From the NCBI GenBank assembly GCA_009746045.1, contig RPFO01000629.1, positions 778,801 through 842,800 of the forward strand: 64,000 bases of DNA. Reading direction: 5' to 3'. Source of the stretch: Mesostigma viride (lineage: Eukaryota; Streptophyta; Mesostigmatophyceae; Mesostigmatales; Mesostigmataceae). Made by a program: the position numbers and the translations under genes. Shown one piece after another: positions 23,190 to 35,617 of this stretch (positions are counted from its first letter, which is position 1; each line of letters starts with the position of its first letter). The notes beneath the pieces are model-generated. The model was not told where the DNA came from, made no database searches, and saw only the letters and a program-made list of their open reading frames with translations.

Positions 23190-24000
23190 GACTCGCACGT
23201 CCAAAAGCCTGAAAAACTGACTTTAATGAATATCCTGGTACCAATGCACTCGGGAACCATCTAGTGATGATTGAGTACCATAAATTAAATATGATGTTTG
23301 GACATTCATGCCACCACTTGTTGGGGGTACTACCCCCAACCACGCACCGGTGGCGAGCTAAAAATAGAAAAAGACGCTATTTATGAGATATTTTGCCCAA
23401 GACAAACCACTTATCCAAATGACCTGCCCATACATTTCTGCAAAGTTCCCCCACTTTGTTAAAAGCTGGGCTATTTACATGGCCAAAATGGTCACATTTG
23501 TTTGAGTTATTAATTTTCCCGGAAAATGGGTACTTTTTTGAGCAAAAAAAAAAAATCAAATCATTAACACATCAGATTGGGTCATCCATACATTTTATAT
23601 TTCACTGAGTGGGGGGAAACACAACCCCAAAGTTTGAGCTCATTCTGACAAGCGTAGCTCAAGTTATTGATTTTCCTGTGATGCCACCTGGGTAGACGCT
23701 AAAAGAGAATTGAGCTAGTGCTGAGCCAAAATGAGATCTGTTTTGCTACCCTAGACACCCAAAAACATGCCCACTTTGATCACGGAGTGTGAGGAGGATG
23801 TCCGGAGCGTCATACGCCCCACCCCTCGATCCATCGGCACAGCCAGCCTTGTGAGTCTACCCTTAACAACAAGGCTGGTAGGACGACACGCCTGAGCAGC
23901 ATATGTAATGCCTATCTCAGGCTAATAATGTGTGATTTTGTGCCAACAACCAAGAACTTTGTTCCACCCAACAACACATTAAAAACCCTCTTCCAAAATG
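23190..24000. repeat. Degenerate dispersed repeat, AT-rich
   Basis: 23,200-23,400 aligns with 26,830-27,020: a 'tgatgattg..taccataaat' block, then 'gctaaaaatagaaaaagacg'. 23,445-23,700 aligns with 28,860-29,115: 'cccccacttt', an A-tract, 'aatcaaatcat', then 'cattctgacaagcg.agctc'. The tail motif recurs near 30,950 and 31,150. No protein recognised. Confidence 0.6.
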
Positions 24001-24373
24001 CCCAACAAGCCGGACACGTGGAGGACCACACACGCAGTATATAAAGAGAAAATAAGCTGACTTTTTATCCAGCCAACCTGTGGCTAGCTGCTCTGGTTAA
24101 AGCATGACAAAGGCGCTATCATTTACTCAGTGGGAAAGGTGAAGAGACCATTGGAACAGCCTACCTGACGCATGTGCCACCAAAGCATTGTGTCCCGCAA
24201 AATGCACACTGCCTCCAAGGTTTCTAACAAGCACGAGCCGCTTTCTTTAGGAGACAGGTGCCAGCTCGTCAGTGTCTGGGGAAAATGATGCCGCTGCTTA
24301 GGAAGACCGCGTGAATCTCCTCGAACACAACTGTCTATAAAGCAAAAGAAATTTCAGAGAAGCATGGAAATAA

Positions 24374-25003
24374 AAGCATTATGCACCTTCCCGACAGGTT
24401 GCGGGCCACGCGCTGCAGAAAGCCAGCCACGTCACAGACGAACTTGCTAAAAGACACCCAGGAATCCAGCGATGCAGCGCCAGGACCCGCAACTTCCTGG
24501 CTGCATCTGGCCGGAAAGAAGGCAAAAAGCTTACGCTCAACGAGCTAAGAAAGCAGGAAAACGCTAGATTAAGACGTTTAATACAAGAACGTACCATAAC
24601 GGGCATTTATTCGTGCCCAGGCGCACAAGAAAGGCCACCCTTTCATGGAGAGGTTTGGCACGCATCGCGCAGGCCTAATGTTATCTTACCGCAAAATGAC
24701 GGAAAAGGTAAAGATAGCAGCGGGAAATTTTACGGCTTTAGAAACATCATTAAACTAGCTTTCCTTACGACCATGCATCAAAACTGGCAACAATCGACAA
24801 TCACACCGGCAGGCATCCATTATACTTTATTCATCCCGACAGAAATTCAGGCCGGACCCCCCCTGCCGATGGCAAAGAAAAAAAGCCCGCGACATTATAG
24901 ATCGCAACCATCCCGCCATAAATTAGAATCAGTAACTAATTTTCTCCAACAATCGAGCATTTTTTCTGCTTTCCGCGTGCCAGATTTGTCACGTTTCGTC
25001 TAA
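24374..25003 (+). pseudogene. Open frame without start, relic of unknown element protein
   Basis: A stop-free frame of about 210 codons includes AGHALQKASHVTDELAKRHP, a basic helix-like stretch (LRKQENARLRRLIQERTI) and a stop at 25,003. No ATG stands at its beginning; the first is at 24,773. Parts of the same DNA recur, broken, at 32,440-32,690 and 33,480-33,690, so this is repeated, formerly mobile DNA. No family recognised. An exon of an unidentified gene is the alternative. Confidence 0.4.
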
Positions 25004-25009
25004 AAGCAG

Positions 25010-25550
25010 TCGCCATGGCCACTTCCGCAAGGGGTGCGCGCACCATGCACCCACTTTTCACGGTACGGAGGGTACCGCGGAATTTTTTGGCGCGGAAAAT
25101 ATTCGCCGCGCCGAGTCCCCTTAACACCCTTGAGCAACCACGCCCTCCCCCCACACTCTTACCCACTGAACCACGTACCCACACCTGCATTTTCTCAGCC
25201 AGCCACCCGACCTACCGGCCACCTATCTCACCCCCAACCTGCACAGCCCTTCACTTGCGATACACGAGTCAATCCCAAGGTGACCACACATCCATCCGAT
25301 GCAATTAACATGATCTGCGCGTCCACCCACCCATCTACCAACGTACCCGTTCGCCCACCCACGCGCGGCTTCTAACTAGTCGTGAACCTACACATCCACC
25401 GCCACCAACTCCACTGATGGCCCACCCTGGCCACCCACCAATTAACCCACCCGCATCCCTAACCATGTCCAATTAACGACTACCTAACCCTCCACCTCAA
25501 ATTACCCATGAAAGTGTTTCAGCCACCCACTTAGAAGACCAACAATCAAC
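25010..25550. other. C/A-rich gene-free interval
   Basis: 25,010-25,070 repeats 33,645-33,690 (CGCCATGGCCACTTCCGCAA and following). The rest is a CACCCAC-rich low-complexity stretch with no coding signal. Confidence 0.5.
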
Positions 25551-26820
25551 AATTAATTAATTAAGAACATAACTCCGTTAAAAATTAAATTAAATTAAAT
25601 TATAAGATGCCTCCGTTATCCGGGCACGAGCCACGAGCCACGAGGTACCCATGGCTGACGGCGGCGCTCATAACTTTCACGTTTGAGCACCGAATTTAGT
25701 CGTGAATATCACAATCGCTTCGTCTCTCTAATAAGACGCACATGCTGATATAATTTTCCGACGCTATTACGCAATATATGGCGAACAGACGCGCCTCGAC
25801 GAATCGCAGTTTGGAATCTGCGATGAGCCATGCAAGCAAATACGCCTGCAGCTTCGGCTGCCGCTTCGCCTCCCGGCCTCGCAGGCAACGTGGTGACCCT
25901 AGCCAAGCGTTAGTGGTTCACTCCTCCGCGGCCTCGCCATCGGCATCGCCAGACACTAAACGCAGCCGCTCATCCTTTCCACGCGAGCCGCGTTTCAAGC
26001 CCTACTCCTTCCATGCCGACACTTACGACTGGTACAACAACATTTCCCCGGCAACTGCTCTGCAGTGCATTTTCTTCGGGGACTACGCCTCGCTTCTTGA
26101 GCTGTGCCTCCACCTTCACAGCATCCGCCGCCTCCTGGAATATGATGGCACTGATTTTAAACAGAGCCGCGAACTGCTGCTGACGGGCGTGTACCCCCGG
26201 CCCGAGCTTCAGCACATGCTTCTTTGTTCCCTGCTGACGAAGTCTGACGGCGAGATCTGGGCCCCCACCATCTCCGCAGCCCGACATACCGCTCCATCCT
26301 CACCACGGAAGCCTTTCAGCAGCACGTGACCCCCCTTGCCGCAGATGTGGCGGCAATGGGCGGCACGCTGGCTGCTGAGCTCCCTCACATTTCCACCACC
26401 GTCATCTCCACCTCCACCCTCCTCGCCTCCACCTCTGGACACTGCCACCTCCACCTCCACCGCCGACATCACAGCCCAGCTCCTCGCCATCGACCAGCGT
26501 CTCCAGGACACCGCCATCGCAATCGAATGCCTGCAGAACACCGCCGGCATCACCGCCCAGTCGGTAAAGGATATCGATCGCTGCCCAGCCGGCCTCTGCT
26601 GGCCCACGCGGCGACGCCCCTCCCACCCAGACCTGGGCGGACCTGCTCAAGGACCACGCCACCTCCACCACCTCCACCATCGCAGCACAGCTTAAACAAC
26701 AAGCCCTCGATCTCCGCGAGGAGGCCGACCGCACCCAGCGCAGCCACAACGTCATCGTCAAGCACTTCGACCACTAGCCGTCAGGTGAGGACTCGACGAC
26801 TCTTCTTGCGGCATTTAAGA
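25551..26820 (+). mobile_element. ORF1-type retroelement (copy C), 3' truncated
   Basis: A remnant (TTAA)n tail (25,551-25,564) precedes the 5' region, which matches copy B: 'ggctgacggcg', 'tttcacgtttgagcaccgaa', 'gacgcacatgctgatataat'. ORF1 starts at ATG 25,778 and stays in frame through FFGDYASLLELCLHLH and RPELQHMLL to SDGEIWAPTIS (about 26,275). It then shifts frame, continuing as FQQHV and AELPHISTT and later AQLLAIDQRLQDTAIA. Homology with the family ends near 26,819 at 'gcggcatttaag', where unrelated repeat DNA begins. No RT domain. Confidence 0.7.
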
Positions 26821-27051
26821 GGAGGGGACATGCCTAAAGGGCACTTTTCTGGAAAACATACCTATGCATGTGCTAAAAATCCAATGATGATTGGGGACCA
26901 TAAATATGATTTTAAAAAAAAATTCCAGCCACTTGGGGGGGGTACTATAGCCCCCACCATACGCCGGTAACGCGCTAAAAATAGAAAAAGACGCTATTTT
27001 AGTCACATTTTCCCTAGGACAATGGGCAAACATATTGGGACCAAATAATAT
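26821..27051. repeat. Dispersed repeat, second copy of 23,190-23,400
   Basis: Same order of blocks as at 23,200-23,400, ending in 'cgctaaaaatagaaaaagac'. In both places it directly follows an ORF1 fragment, so the pair may have moved or duplicated together. Confidence 0.55.
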
Positions 27052-27590
27052 ATTCTATTCCCACTATTACCAATCCACCAACATTTGATTAAAACAATAA
27101 GTGGGCAATTACAGAACCCATGAGTGAGCCTGCCACGCTGCACCCATTTCATGATTGATTGTAGTTCTCGTTACCCTAGAAACAAACACAAGAAGAGGGA
27201 GGGGGGGCGGGACAAGAAAAAGAGACCTAGAACATCGTGCAAATGGCACTTTAGGGCGGCGTAGCCCGGGCTCGCCTCATGAGCCGTCAGCAACAGTAAC
27301 TTAATTGCTACTTAACTTAACGAACTAGAAATGGCCATACAAAACTGGCCAACTAATTCTAACTCATGGAACCGGTCCAGCCCAAGGCCCACCGTCCCGT
27401 AGTACCACTCACATAGCGGCGTTCATTCTCATCTGTTATAAAGAAACTACGTTCAGAGAACACCGATTCTATTCCCACTATTACCAATCCACCAACATTT
27501 GATTAAAACAATAAGTGGGCAATTACAGAACCCATGAGTGAGCCTGCCACGCTGCACCCATTTCATGATTGATTGTAGTTCTCGTTACCC
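27052..27590. repeat. Tandem duplication: 414-bp unit, 1.3 copies
   Basis: The 125 bp at 27,052-27,176 recur without visible change at 27,466-27,590. The intervening 27,213-27,469 is itself repeated at 28,593-28,850 with one or two differences. High identity implies recent duplication. No gene seen. Confidence 0.9.
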
Positions 27591-28592
27591 AACCCCCCTT
27601 TCCTGGTGCTTTATCTCCAAAGCTCCGCCAACCACTTTCGCTCAGTGGCTCCCGAGGCTGCCCTGCCGCAACGGTCACGACCATTACAATCGCCGGCGGC
27701 TGTAGCGAGCCTCATGCACGATAACCCTTTGCAGGGCCCCCCCCAGCCTTCCACCCTCGGCCAGTAAAAGAGGGTGTTGAATGTGCACGCAAAGACAAGG
27801 AAGAAGACGCCTCGTTTAACGATCACGGACCTCCCTCAAAGGCCAGTGCCGCCCTAACGTGACGACAACTTGTAGGACGTCACCCGATGCCACCATATCT
27901 CGATTACTGTCAACGTTGTCACCTGGGGGAGTAACTTTCCATATTTCAGGTTTTAGTTGATGAGCAGGCTCTCATCACACACCCCAGCGGCCGATAAAGC
28001 GCAAGCGCAACTGGGCCGGCCAAAATATTTGGTCCTGCCCGGCCCAGGTCCGTCTGTTAAACTGGCCCCTTAAGTCTCGGTCTGAATCGAAATATTGCAT
28101 AATTCCGGAATTCGTCCCCACCACATTCCCGAGACCTCACGCACCCATAAGAGCGGATGCTGGTAAATATTTTCTACTTACGCGAGGGCCGACAGACTTG
28201 TCGTCCATCACAATGCCCACTAAAAGTAACCCGACCACCCTTCCTTCGGCAGTCAGCAGTCAGGAACTGCAACCCTGCTGCGACATTCCGCAGCAAAGCG
28301 GTAGGCACTGCAGCGTGGCACGGAAATCTTACTCATGGCTTCAGAGTTCCGTACAGGTGCCACGCGCAGGCAAACGCGAAGTATTTTATAGTCTCTCGTC
28401 GGCCAAGAACCCAGCTGCGGGGAGAAAACCGACGAGGGTAATTTCAATTTCTTTTTCACAGTCACGTGACTGTTCAAGCTATGTCAGTCACGCGCCATCT
28501 CTAATCGGCCACCGCCAGCCAAAAGGCTGACGCGATTAGGGCAGCATTAAATTTCTTGTAATCCGCCATACCCATACCCCATACATCCGATT

Positions 28593-28850
28593 ACAAGAAA
28601 AAGAGACCTAGAACATCGTGCAATTGGCACTTTAGGGCGGCGTAGCCCGGGCTCGCCTCATGAGCCGTCAGCAACAGTAACTTAATTGCTACTTAACTTA
28701 ACGAACTAGAAATGGCCATACAAAACTGGCCAACTAATTCTAACTCATGGAACCGGTCCAGCCCAAGGCCCACCGTCCCGTAGTACCACTCACATAGCGG
28801 CGTTCATTCTCATCTGTTATAAAGAAACTACGTTCAGAGAACACCGATTC
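28593..28850. repeat. Second copy of the 27,213-27,469 segment
   Basis: About 258 bp nearly identical to 27,213-27,469, same orientation, 1.38 kb away. It is followed at 28,860-29,115 by the degenerate repeat described at 23,445-23,700. Confidence 0.92.
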
Positions 28851-29119
28851 CCGCATAGTTCCCCCACTTTTTAGAAATTCTACCTAGTTGGGACCAAGAA
28901 ATAAGCATGTTTACTCACGTTGATGGATTTCCCGCAAAACAGGTACTTTTTTAATCCAAAAAAAAAAATCAAATCATAAACGCATCATATCATGCTCCAC
29001 CATATATGCCCAAATATTACAGGTGGGGGGACATGCAGCCCCAAATTTTCAGGTCATTCTGACAAGCGCAGCTCTAGTTGATGGATTTCCTAGGTAGCCA
29101 CCTGTGACGAAGGTAAGGG

Positions 29120-32100
29120 AGGTTTTTAAGTGTATCTTACCACATAAACACCCCTTAACCCCTAAATGGGCAGAAATACTGCCGATGCATCGGCTGTAAC
29201 TTCACAATTTTGCAAACCAGATGCCATCCAACCCACCCATATCCAATGGCTGTCCTTGGGGGCCAAGCATGTCCATGAGTTGCCCTTCGGGTTGGTATAT
29301 CACAACCTTACATATATGCAGGGTAGGCCATGTATAACTGCCTTCAAAGTCAGGGGGGTCAAGACGAGCGTTTTCATTTTGGGTAGAATGTGCATTTTGA
29401 ATTATGTTGTAAGAGCAAGGCACCTACCACTTCAGGGATGATAAACAATTAGTTGCTGAACAGTTTGAGCCATTGGGGTCATCATTTGGGTGGGTATACC
29501 AGCAGTTACACCCAGTACAGCCCATAGGGGTACCGTTGGTAAAAAGCAACCAAGGGGGTAGGAGTGGGCATACTACCTACTAATACCTACTAATATGGCC
29601 CCCAACCATGCCACACAATACATTTCCCTTCCACAATGATGGGGAAACATAACTGCATCATCACACTGCCCTTACATGGCACCTATGTGCAGGTGCCACC
29701 TTGTCCATGCACGTAGGTAACGTGGTGCGGATACCCTACGCAAGGCATGCATTCTAGGAGGCAGCCACCAACAAACTAGTGATTTTAAGCCTATTTCAGC
29801 TTGCCCTAGCAAGGATAAACTAGGCCTAAGCTGCTATAGCTTGCCAGGTGATGGCCAGCACACCTGGTGGCACATGCTGACAATGGGAAGCTTCTACTCA
29901 CCGGTTACATGCTTGATGATGCCACAGAGACCAGCCAACTGCCTCACACTCATGCAATATGTGTGTGGGAAATGTATAACAAACATATATGGAGGTATTC
30001 AAACCCATACAGCCTCTAAAACTTTTCACCATCACCCTGTGGCAGGTCAACTGACTGAGGGAAGCATCTAAGAAGGGTGTTTTAGAAAGGGGCCAGGCCA
30101 GGGTCAAGAAAGAGCATGAATAATGCAAAAAGAATGTGCTACACAAGCTAGAACGTATATATAAACGCCAAACATCGATAGGAAAACGATAACTCAGCTT
30201 TACCAGGCATGGATGGCGTTACCTTGGCCCAGGCGGTGGCCGCAAAATGGCGCATTTCGGCACACCAAAGTTGTGCAGCATGGTCGCTGGATTCGGCGAT
30301 TTCTGGCCACCCTTGCACGTTTACGACTACTATGTATCATAAAAAGTACAAAGAAACCAATATATCCTTTAAAATACGCCGGAAAGGTATTGCTGTCAAC
30401 GTTTCTATCGTCCGGCCTGATCGCAGTTTTTTCCAGCAAGAACGCTGCCGACACCTATCAAATGGCATTCCCGCGAACCAAAAATTGGCCTGTATCATCT
30501 TTAGGACGTTTAAAACCAATTTCCTGAGTTTGGTCAGAAAATTCGAACCAAAACGTAAATGCCATGCGTGGGCGCAAGCCGCCATGGCCAGGTCGTCGTT
30601 TTCCGGAATGCACGTTGTACGTGAAAAAGTACCCTGACCCCTTGTACTTTGACCGGCCAGAACACCTCTATAACTTTGTCAGAAGTATGCAAACCCTAGT
30701 ACCATGCTGTGAGGAAAATTATAAACTTTCGATCTTCTCAGCTAAACGTTTCCTAATTCTCAATAGTTTTCGCGGCATTTGGTCCCCCGAGAAGGGGCCG
30801 ACGTGTCGGCTGTAACTCAGTTTTAGGCGGAAAATCGGCAGCCAGACCATTTAGGGGTTAATCCATCCAAACCATGCAAAAACTGGCCAAACCACATGCT
30901 GCCAACCTCTGCACATATGCATGGTACCTCCCATGTTCAAGGTTTGACGCCATTCTGACAAGAACTGCCCAAGTTACAACCATTCCAAGACGGCCACCCA
31001 TGTAGACACTACAAGGAAATTAGAGTAACCATTCAGCCACACTAGCACCTCCTTCTTCATCAACAAAGACATCTGCAAACTGACCAAAGCACACATAATT
31101 AACTCTTGCATGCTGACGGCAACGCATGCTCAACGTGGGGGCCTGGGGGGTCATTGTGACAAGAACTACTCAAGTTGATGGGTTTCCTATATGACCACCT
31201 GACAAGGCGCTAAGGACCACTCAGTAAGTTAGTAACCCCACAGTGCCACTTAAATATGCCATCCAACATGCACCAAAACCATGCTAGCTGAGTATGTTTA
31301 CAATGTACGAAGGGGTGGCCACGCACCTCATATGTCTTCATCATCCCTCCAGCATGGCCAGCCTTGTAAATATGTTCATAGCCTTGACGATGGTAGCCCT
31401 AACATGCCTAAGCAGCATTTCCTATGTTTCTCCTAGGTTAGAGTGTAAGGTTGATGACAACCATAATCAACTCAACAACACCTCCTAAACTGTCCTCCCC
31501 GGCATGGATGACAAACTGGGACTATGGAGGGCAAGGAACCAAGTAGGAGCATGGTATATATAGCTTGCATGCAGTCTGACATGCATGTCAACCATGGTTG
31601 GCTCAGCACATTGTAGTCTTGTCACATCATCATAACAAAGGAAAGCTCAAACAACCATTGGTGCTGGAGCTATCTACATGCAGTCACACAAATGCAATAT
31701 CTCCAACATCATCACTAAAACACTTCCATCCCTGCACGATAAAATGCAAAGAAACCATTGGCGGCAGTTAATAAACGAATGGACCTCTCAATGCTCAATG
31801 GCCTAACGCATGTGTTTATTACAATAAATCACAAGCCCCGCACCCAACGTGCACAAGGGCATTTAGCATTGTCGACAAGCAACGCTCTGCCTGGCTGCCA
31901 CGTCTGGAGCAGCCGACAGTGGCCGTTGGGCTCTGTGGTGCAGCCTGAGTGGCGCGACGCCACTGCTAGACTCTCAGGACCTTAGTCCAACATCCGACAC
32001 CTCAATGTCAGTCCCGAGTGGGTACTGGCGACGCCGTACCGCCAATCCTACTTGGGTACTGGCGTCCGTCACCAGGACTCGGCTATCGAATAGTCTAGCC

Positions 32101-32430
32101 TGCCGAATCACATATAGCCGGGACTTCTGACCGAGCCTACACGTGCGAAACCCCAGATAGCACATTGCTATCTGGTACTTAGCCTATGTCCACGACTAGA
32201 GGCTAACTGCGGCCCTTCAGCGCATGAGCGCTGTGATGCCGCTAGCTGCGAAGAGAGGGTGCGTCACTCTCACACAACAAGAAGCGTCCATACGCACAAC
32301 ATCCTTGCCGGAACACGTTTTATGAAATGCCTTATACGGTTATACCTTCCCGAAGAGCTATAGGCTGCGACTGAAGCGGCCCTGATCACGACATCAACGA
32401 AAACAATCTAAAGCTGGGCACCAGGTATTC
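29120..32430. other. Gene-poor interval with decayed repeats
   Basis: No host gene recognised. Further copies of the 'cattctgacaag…caagttnntg' motif lie near 30,950 and 31,150. An isolated 142-codon frame at 30,209-30,637 (MDGVTLAQAVAAKWRIS…) has no recognisable domain and overlaps other open frames. 31,950-32,170 is rich in short inverted repeats, for example CCTGAGTGGCG with CGCCACT at 31,945-31,969. Confidence 0.4.
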
Positions 32431-32439
32431 GACAACACA

Positions 32440-33690
32440 ACGGCAAGCAACGGCGAGCTAGCTGGCGCCGGAAACTGCCCAAAAAGAACGCAAAAAACCT
32501 CGAACGATGAGCTCATAGAAGAAAGCACTGATAGCAGATAACATTCGCGACAAATCTGTACCTCGCCCTCGTAAATCCCTCGCCCAGGCGCGCAACAACA
32601 GCCGTTCTTCCATGGACAGGTCAGACACGCACTGCGCAGGTCTGAACAATTACTTACCAATAATGCAGGGGGGGTGGAAAAAACAAAAATATCAGACACC
32701 ATGCTGAAATTTTCCAAAAGTTGGCCCTTTGACCCTACCTACCTAGCACGTAGACGCTATACCTAGCAAAACCCTGAGGTCCCGAGGGTTATAGGGGTCG
32801 ACCTAGGGAGCAAAATGATCAGCTCCGCGAGCTCTACCGTTTGAGCATATTGGTGTATGGGAAAATTCCGGTTTTCTAAAATGGGTCGTTGGCCGGCGCG
32901 ACGCGATACTGGCACAGCACGGCGCTGGATAGCCGAAGCCTTGTAGTGGTGGCAGACGGCAGCATACTTCCGTGCCTAGGGGCAGCACCATCTTGCGGGC
33001 AACCCCCCCCCCTCTATGGTACCTGCCAAAATTTTGACTGCAGATTTGGGTTCAGCTCGCCAAGTGCTATCAGTTTGTCCGTCAAACCGTTTCAAAATTC
33101 CGACCATAGAGGGAGCTAGCAGAAAATCCAAGTGTTTTGTTGTAAAAAACCCATATCGGCCCGGCACCCTACCTACCTACCCTTTAAGTTAACGGTTTTT
33201 GAGGCTCTGTAACTTCTAACATAGAGACCCCCTGGGGTTGCGACCAGTGGCAAACATGCTTGTTTTCGCGAGATCTACTCGAATCCAGCATGATGTAAAT
33301 TTTCTTGTTTTTTTCCACCCCCCCTGGATAATGGCCGAAAATCTGGCAAATTAAAAGCACCAGCTCGGTTTAGAATTCGATGCAACCGATATTAATGCCT
33401 GCTTCACGGTCAGAACAACCCCCAAAACCGCGATTTTACAGCCGCTATCATGAATTCTATTTCATTCCGCGCGACCAAAAAATTCAGATTACCCCCCATG
33501 CCGATCGGGCATAAAAAAACAACAGCGATATTGTAAACCAGCTGATTTCCGCCACAAACTAACATCATAAACTCATCGTCTTTTAGATTCGAGTAAAATT
33601 TTTTCATTTCGCCTACCCTAGTGTGGTAGTTTCGCCTGAACACAGTCGCCATGGCCACTTCCGCAAGGGGTGCGCGCACCGTGCACGTGA
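32440..33690 (+). repeat. Interrupted copy of the 24,540-25,050 repeat
   Basis: 32,440-32,690 aligns with 24,540-24,690 (shared blocks around 'cgagcta', 'ttccatgga' and 'ctgcgcaggtct'). 33,480-33,690 aligns with 24,860-25,070, ending in AGTCGCCATGGCCACTTCCG. About 780 bp of unrelated DNA separates the halves, so this copy was split by an insertion or rearranged. The open frame of the other copy is broken here. Confidence 0.5.
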
Positions 33691-34660
33691 AATTTATGAC
33701 CTTCGGTTCCGGTGCGAATTTTTTGGCGCCAAAAAATTCGGGCAATTGTCCCGTCCCCTTAAGCGCAACATTTTTGCCCCCATGCGCATTACTGGTGAGC
33801 TGGACATGTCGGCTGTTCGCCTCCCCCGCGCGCGGGGTAAGGCTGGGCCGGCACCCGTGCTCCTCACCTTTAAGCACATGGCGGACAAGCTGTTGTTTCG
33901 GCGTTCACACCAAACACTAACGTACCACCACCAACAACGCAGTCGCCAATATCTGTATAATCGTATGGTAAGGTATTTACTTGAACCGTAAAACCGCAAG
34001 AAGCTCTCGGGGACTCACTTCACGCTGGACGACGACCTGACCCTGGCCCAACAACAACGGCGACGCGAGCTATGGCCGACCTACCTCCAGATACGGCACA
34101 GCGCAGGGGGGAAACCGGTATACTGGAGGGGGGACGTCATCCACGTCGACCACAAGCCCTGGCAGGCACCCCCTGCCACCTCAGCAAACCCAGTCTAGGA
34201 AATATAGCAGTAGTGTAGATTAGTAAGGTTTAGCCTACCATGCGGCCCCAGCGCATGTGCGCCCATAATGGCCCCATGGATGATGCCTTCAGAATTTAGC
34301 CACGCCCTGCCTATAATGGGACCCCCATGGATGTCGCATTAAGAATTTAGCCATACTATGCCATGCAGAGAGATGCTCTCTGTCGAGAAGCCATGCCCTA
34401 GTAGCCCTTGTATAGCGCCATGATGATCTTCCTCCCCCGTGCCAGGATCCCCCCCTTAGGCGGGTTGAACCTGAGACAGCATGGTGGTGCCGGTGCCCTT
34501 GAGGCACCTAGAGCAGGTGTTGCTTACATTCCACTCTTGCAGGAAGTAGCCCAGAATGTATTAAAAGCCATATGCCCCTTCTCCGGGATATGTGCTACAT
34601 ATACTCCCAACGGAGTTATGTTTCTAATTAATTAATTAATTAATTAATTAATTAATTAAT
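33691..34660 (+). mobile_element. ORF1-type retroelement (copy D): ORF1 C-terminus, 3' UTR, tail
   Basis: Coding blocks GELDMSAVRLPRARGKAGPA and VLLTFKHMADKL (33,790-33,895) lead, after a break around 33,900-34,000, into FTLDDDLTLAQQQRRRELWP and VYWRGDVIHVDHKPWQAPP, with stop at 34,196-34,198. The 3' UTR follows directly, without an RT. It ends in hairpin ACTCCCAACGGAGT (34,603-34,616) and a (TTAA)n tail (34,625-34,660). Its tail abuts that of an oppositely oriented element. Confidence 0.7.
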
Positions 34661-34674
34661 GCCTCCGTTGGGAG

Positions 34675-35617
34675 ATCATTAATTAATTCATTAGAAACAT
34701 GACTGAGCCGTTGGGAGTACATGTAGCACATATCCCGGAGAAGGGGCAATGATATGGCTTTTAATACATTCTGGGCTACTTCCTGCAAGAGTGTCCAGAA
34801 TGTAAGCAACACTTGCTCTAGGTGCCTCAAGGGCACCGGCACCACCATGCTGTCTCGGGTTCAACCCGACTAAGGGGATCCCGGCACGGGGGAGGAAGAT
34901 CATCATGGCTATACAAGAGCTAGGGCATGGCTTCTCAACAGAGAGCATCTCTCTGCATAGGCATAGCATGGCGTGCTGAGGCTAGCAACTGCCAGCGGCG
35001 AACACTGACAAAAGACCAACACCACCTTGGCCTGGCGTACCGCTGCCAGCGAAGTAAAACCGCCAGCCACCCGCCAGGCGATCAGTGCTCACCATGCCAA
35101 GTGGCACCGAGCGGCGATGCTCCTGCACGCCTAGAATAGACACAGGATGGGCTATGCAGAAGGCAACGAGCTCTTCTACCCGGAAGCTATGGCCGTCGTC
35201 TGCTAGCAATGTGCGTGCATTGAAGGTGGCAAGGGCCAAGGATGCCTGCTGGCCCAACAGGGGAGAACGGCGATGGATGATGGGGGTGGATGCAGCGGGA
35301 GGTGGGGGTGGGGATGGAACGGAGGGGGTGGAAACGGAGGGAATAGTGCTTTTCATCGCATTGATTTTGTCCTGCAAGCGTAGGATGCGAGCCTGCCGCT
35401 TGCTCGGGGGTGGGGCTGATTGCACAACGCGCCGAGGCATAGGTAATCTAGCACGCGTTGCATGGGTTTTACGAATCTGACAGTTGACAGATGAGGTTGT
35501 AGCCCGGAATACCGGCACCACCATGGCTATCACCCGACGGCTAGGTCGAGGCATGGTAGTGGAACGGGACTGTTTAGAGGCTGTCCCCGAAGCCTGTTAG
35601 CCGCGAGCCGACGAGGA
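34675..35617 (-). mobile_element. Internally deleted LINE: endonuclease N-terminus fused to 3' UTR
   Basis: On the minus strand, 35,617-34,971 is the element 5' end and the first part of ORF2. It gives one clean 190-codon frame from ATG 35,554: basic leader, Pro-rich segment, LALATFNARTLLADDGHSF, ILGVQEHRRSVPL, GWRFYFAGSGTPGQGGVGLL. At 34,971 it passes without a gap into the 3' UTR (34,970-34,684) with hairpin and (TTAA)n tail. The rest of the endonuclease and all of the RT are missing. It is therefore a deletion derivative, not a 5'-truncated copy. Confidence 0.7.

Noticed and set aside
30209-30637. 142-codon plus-strand gene
   Set aside because: Three other frames overlap it, codon use is unremarkable, and no motif is recognisable; it lies in repeat-rich DNA.
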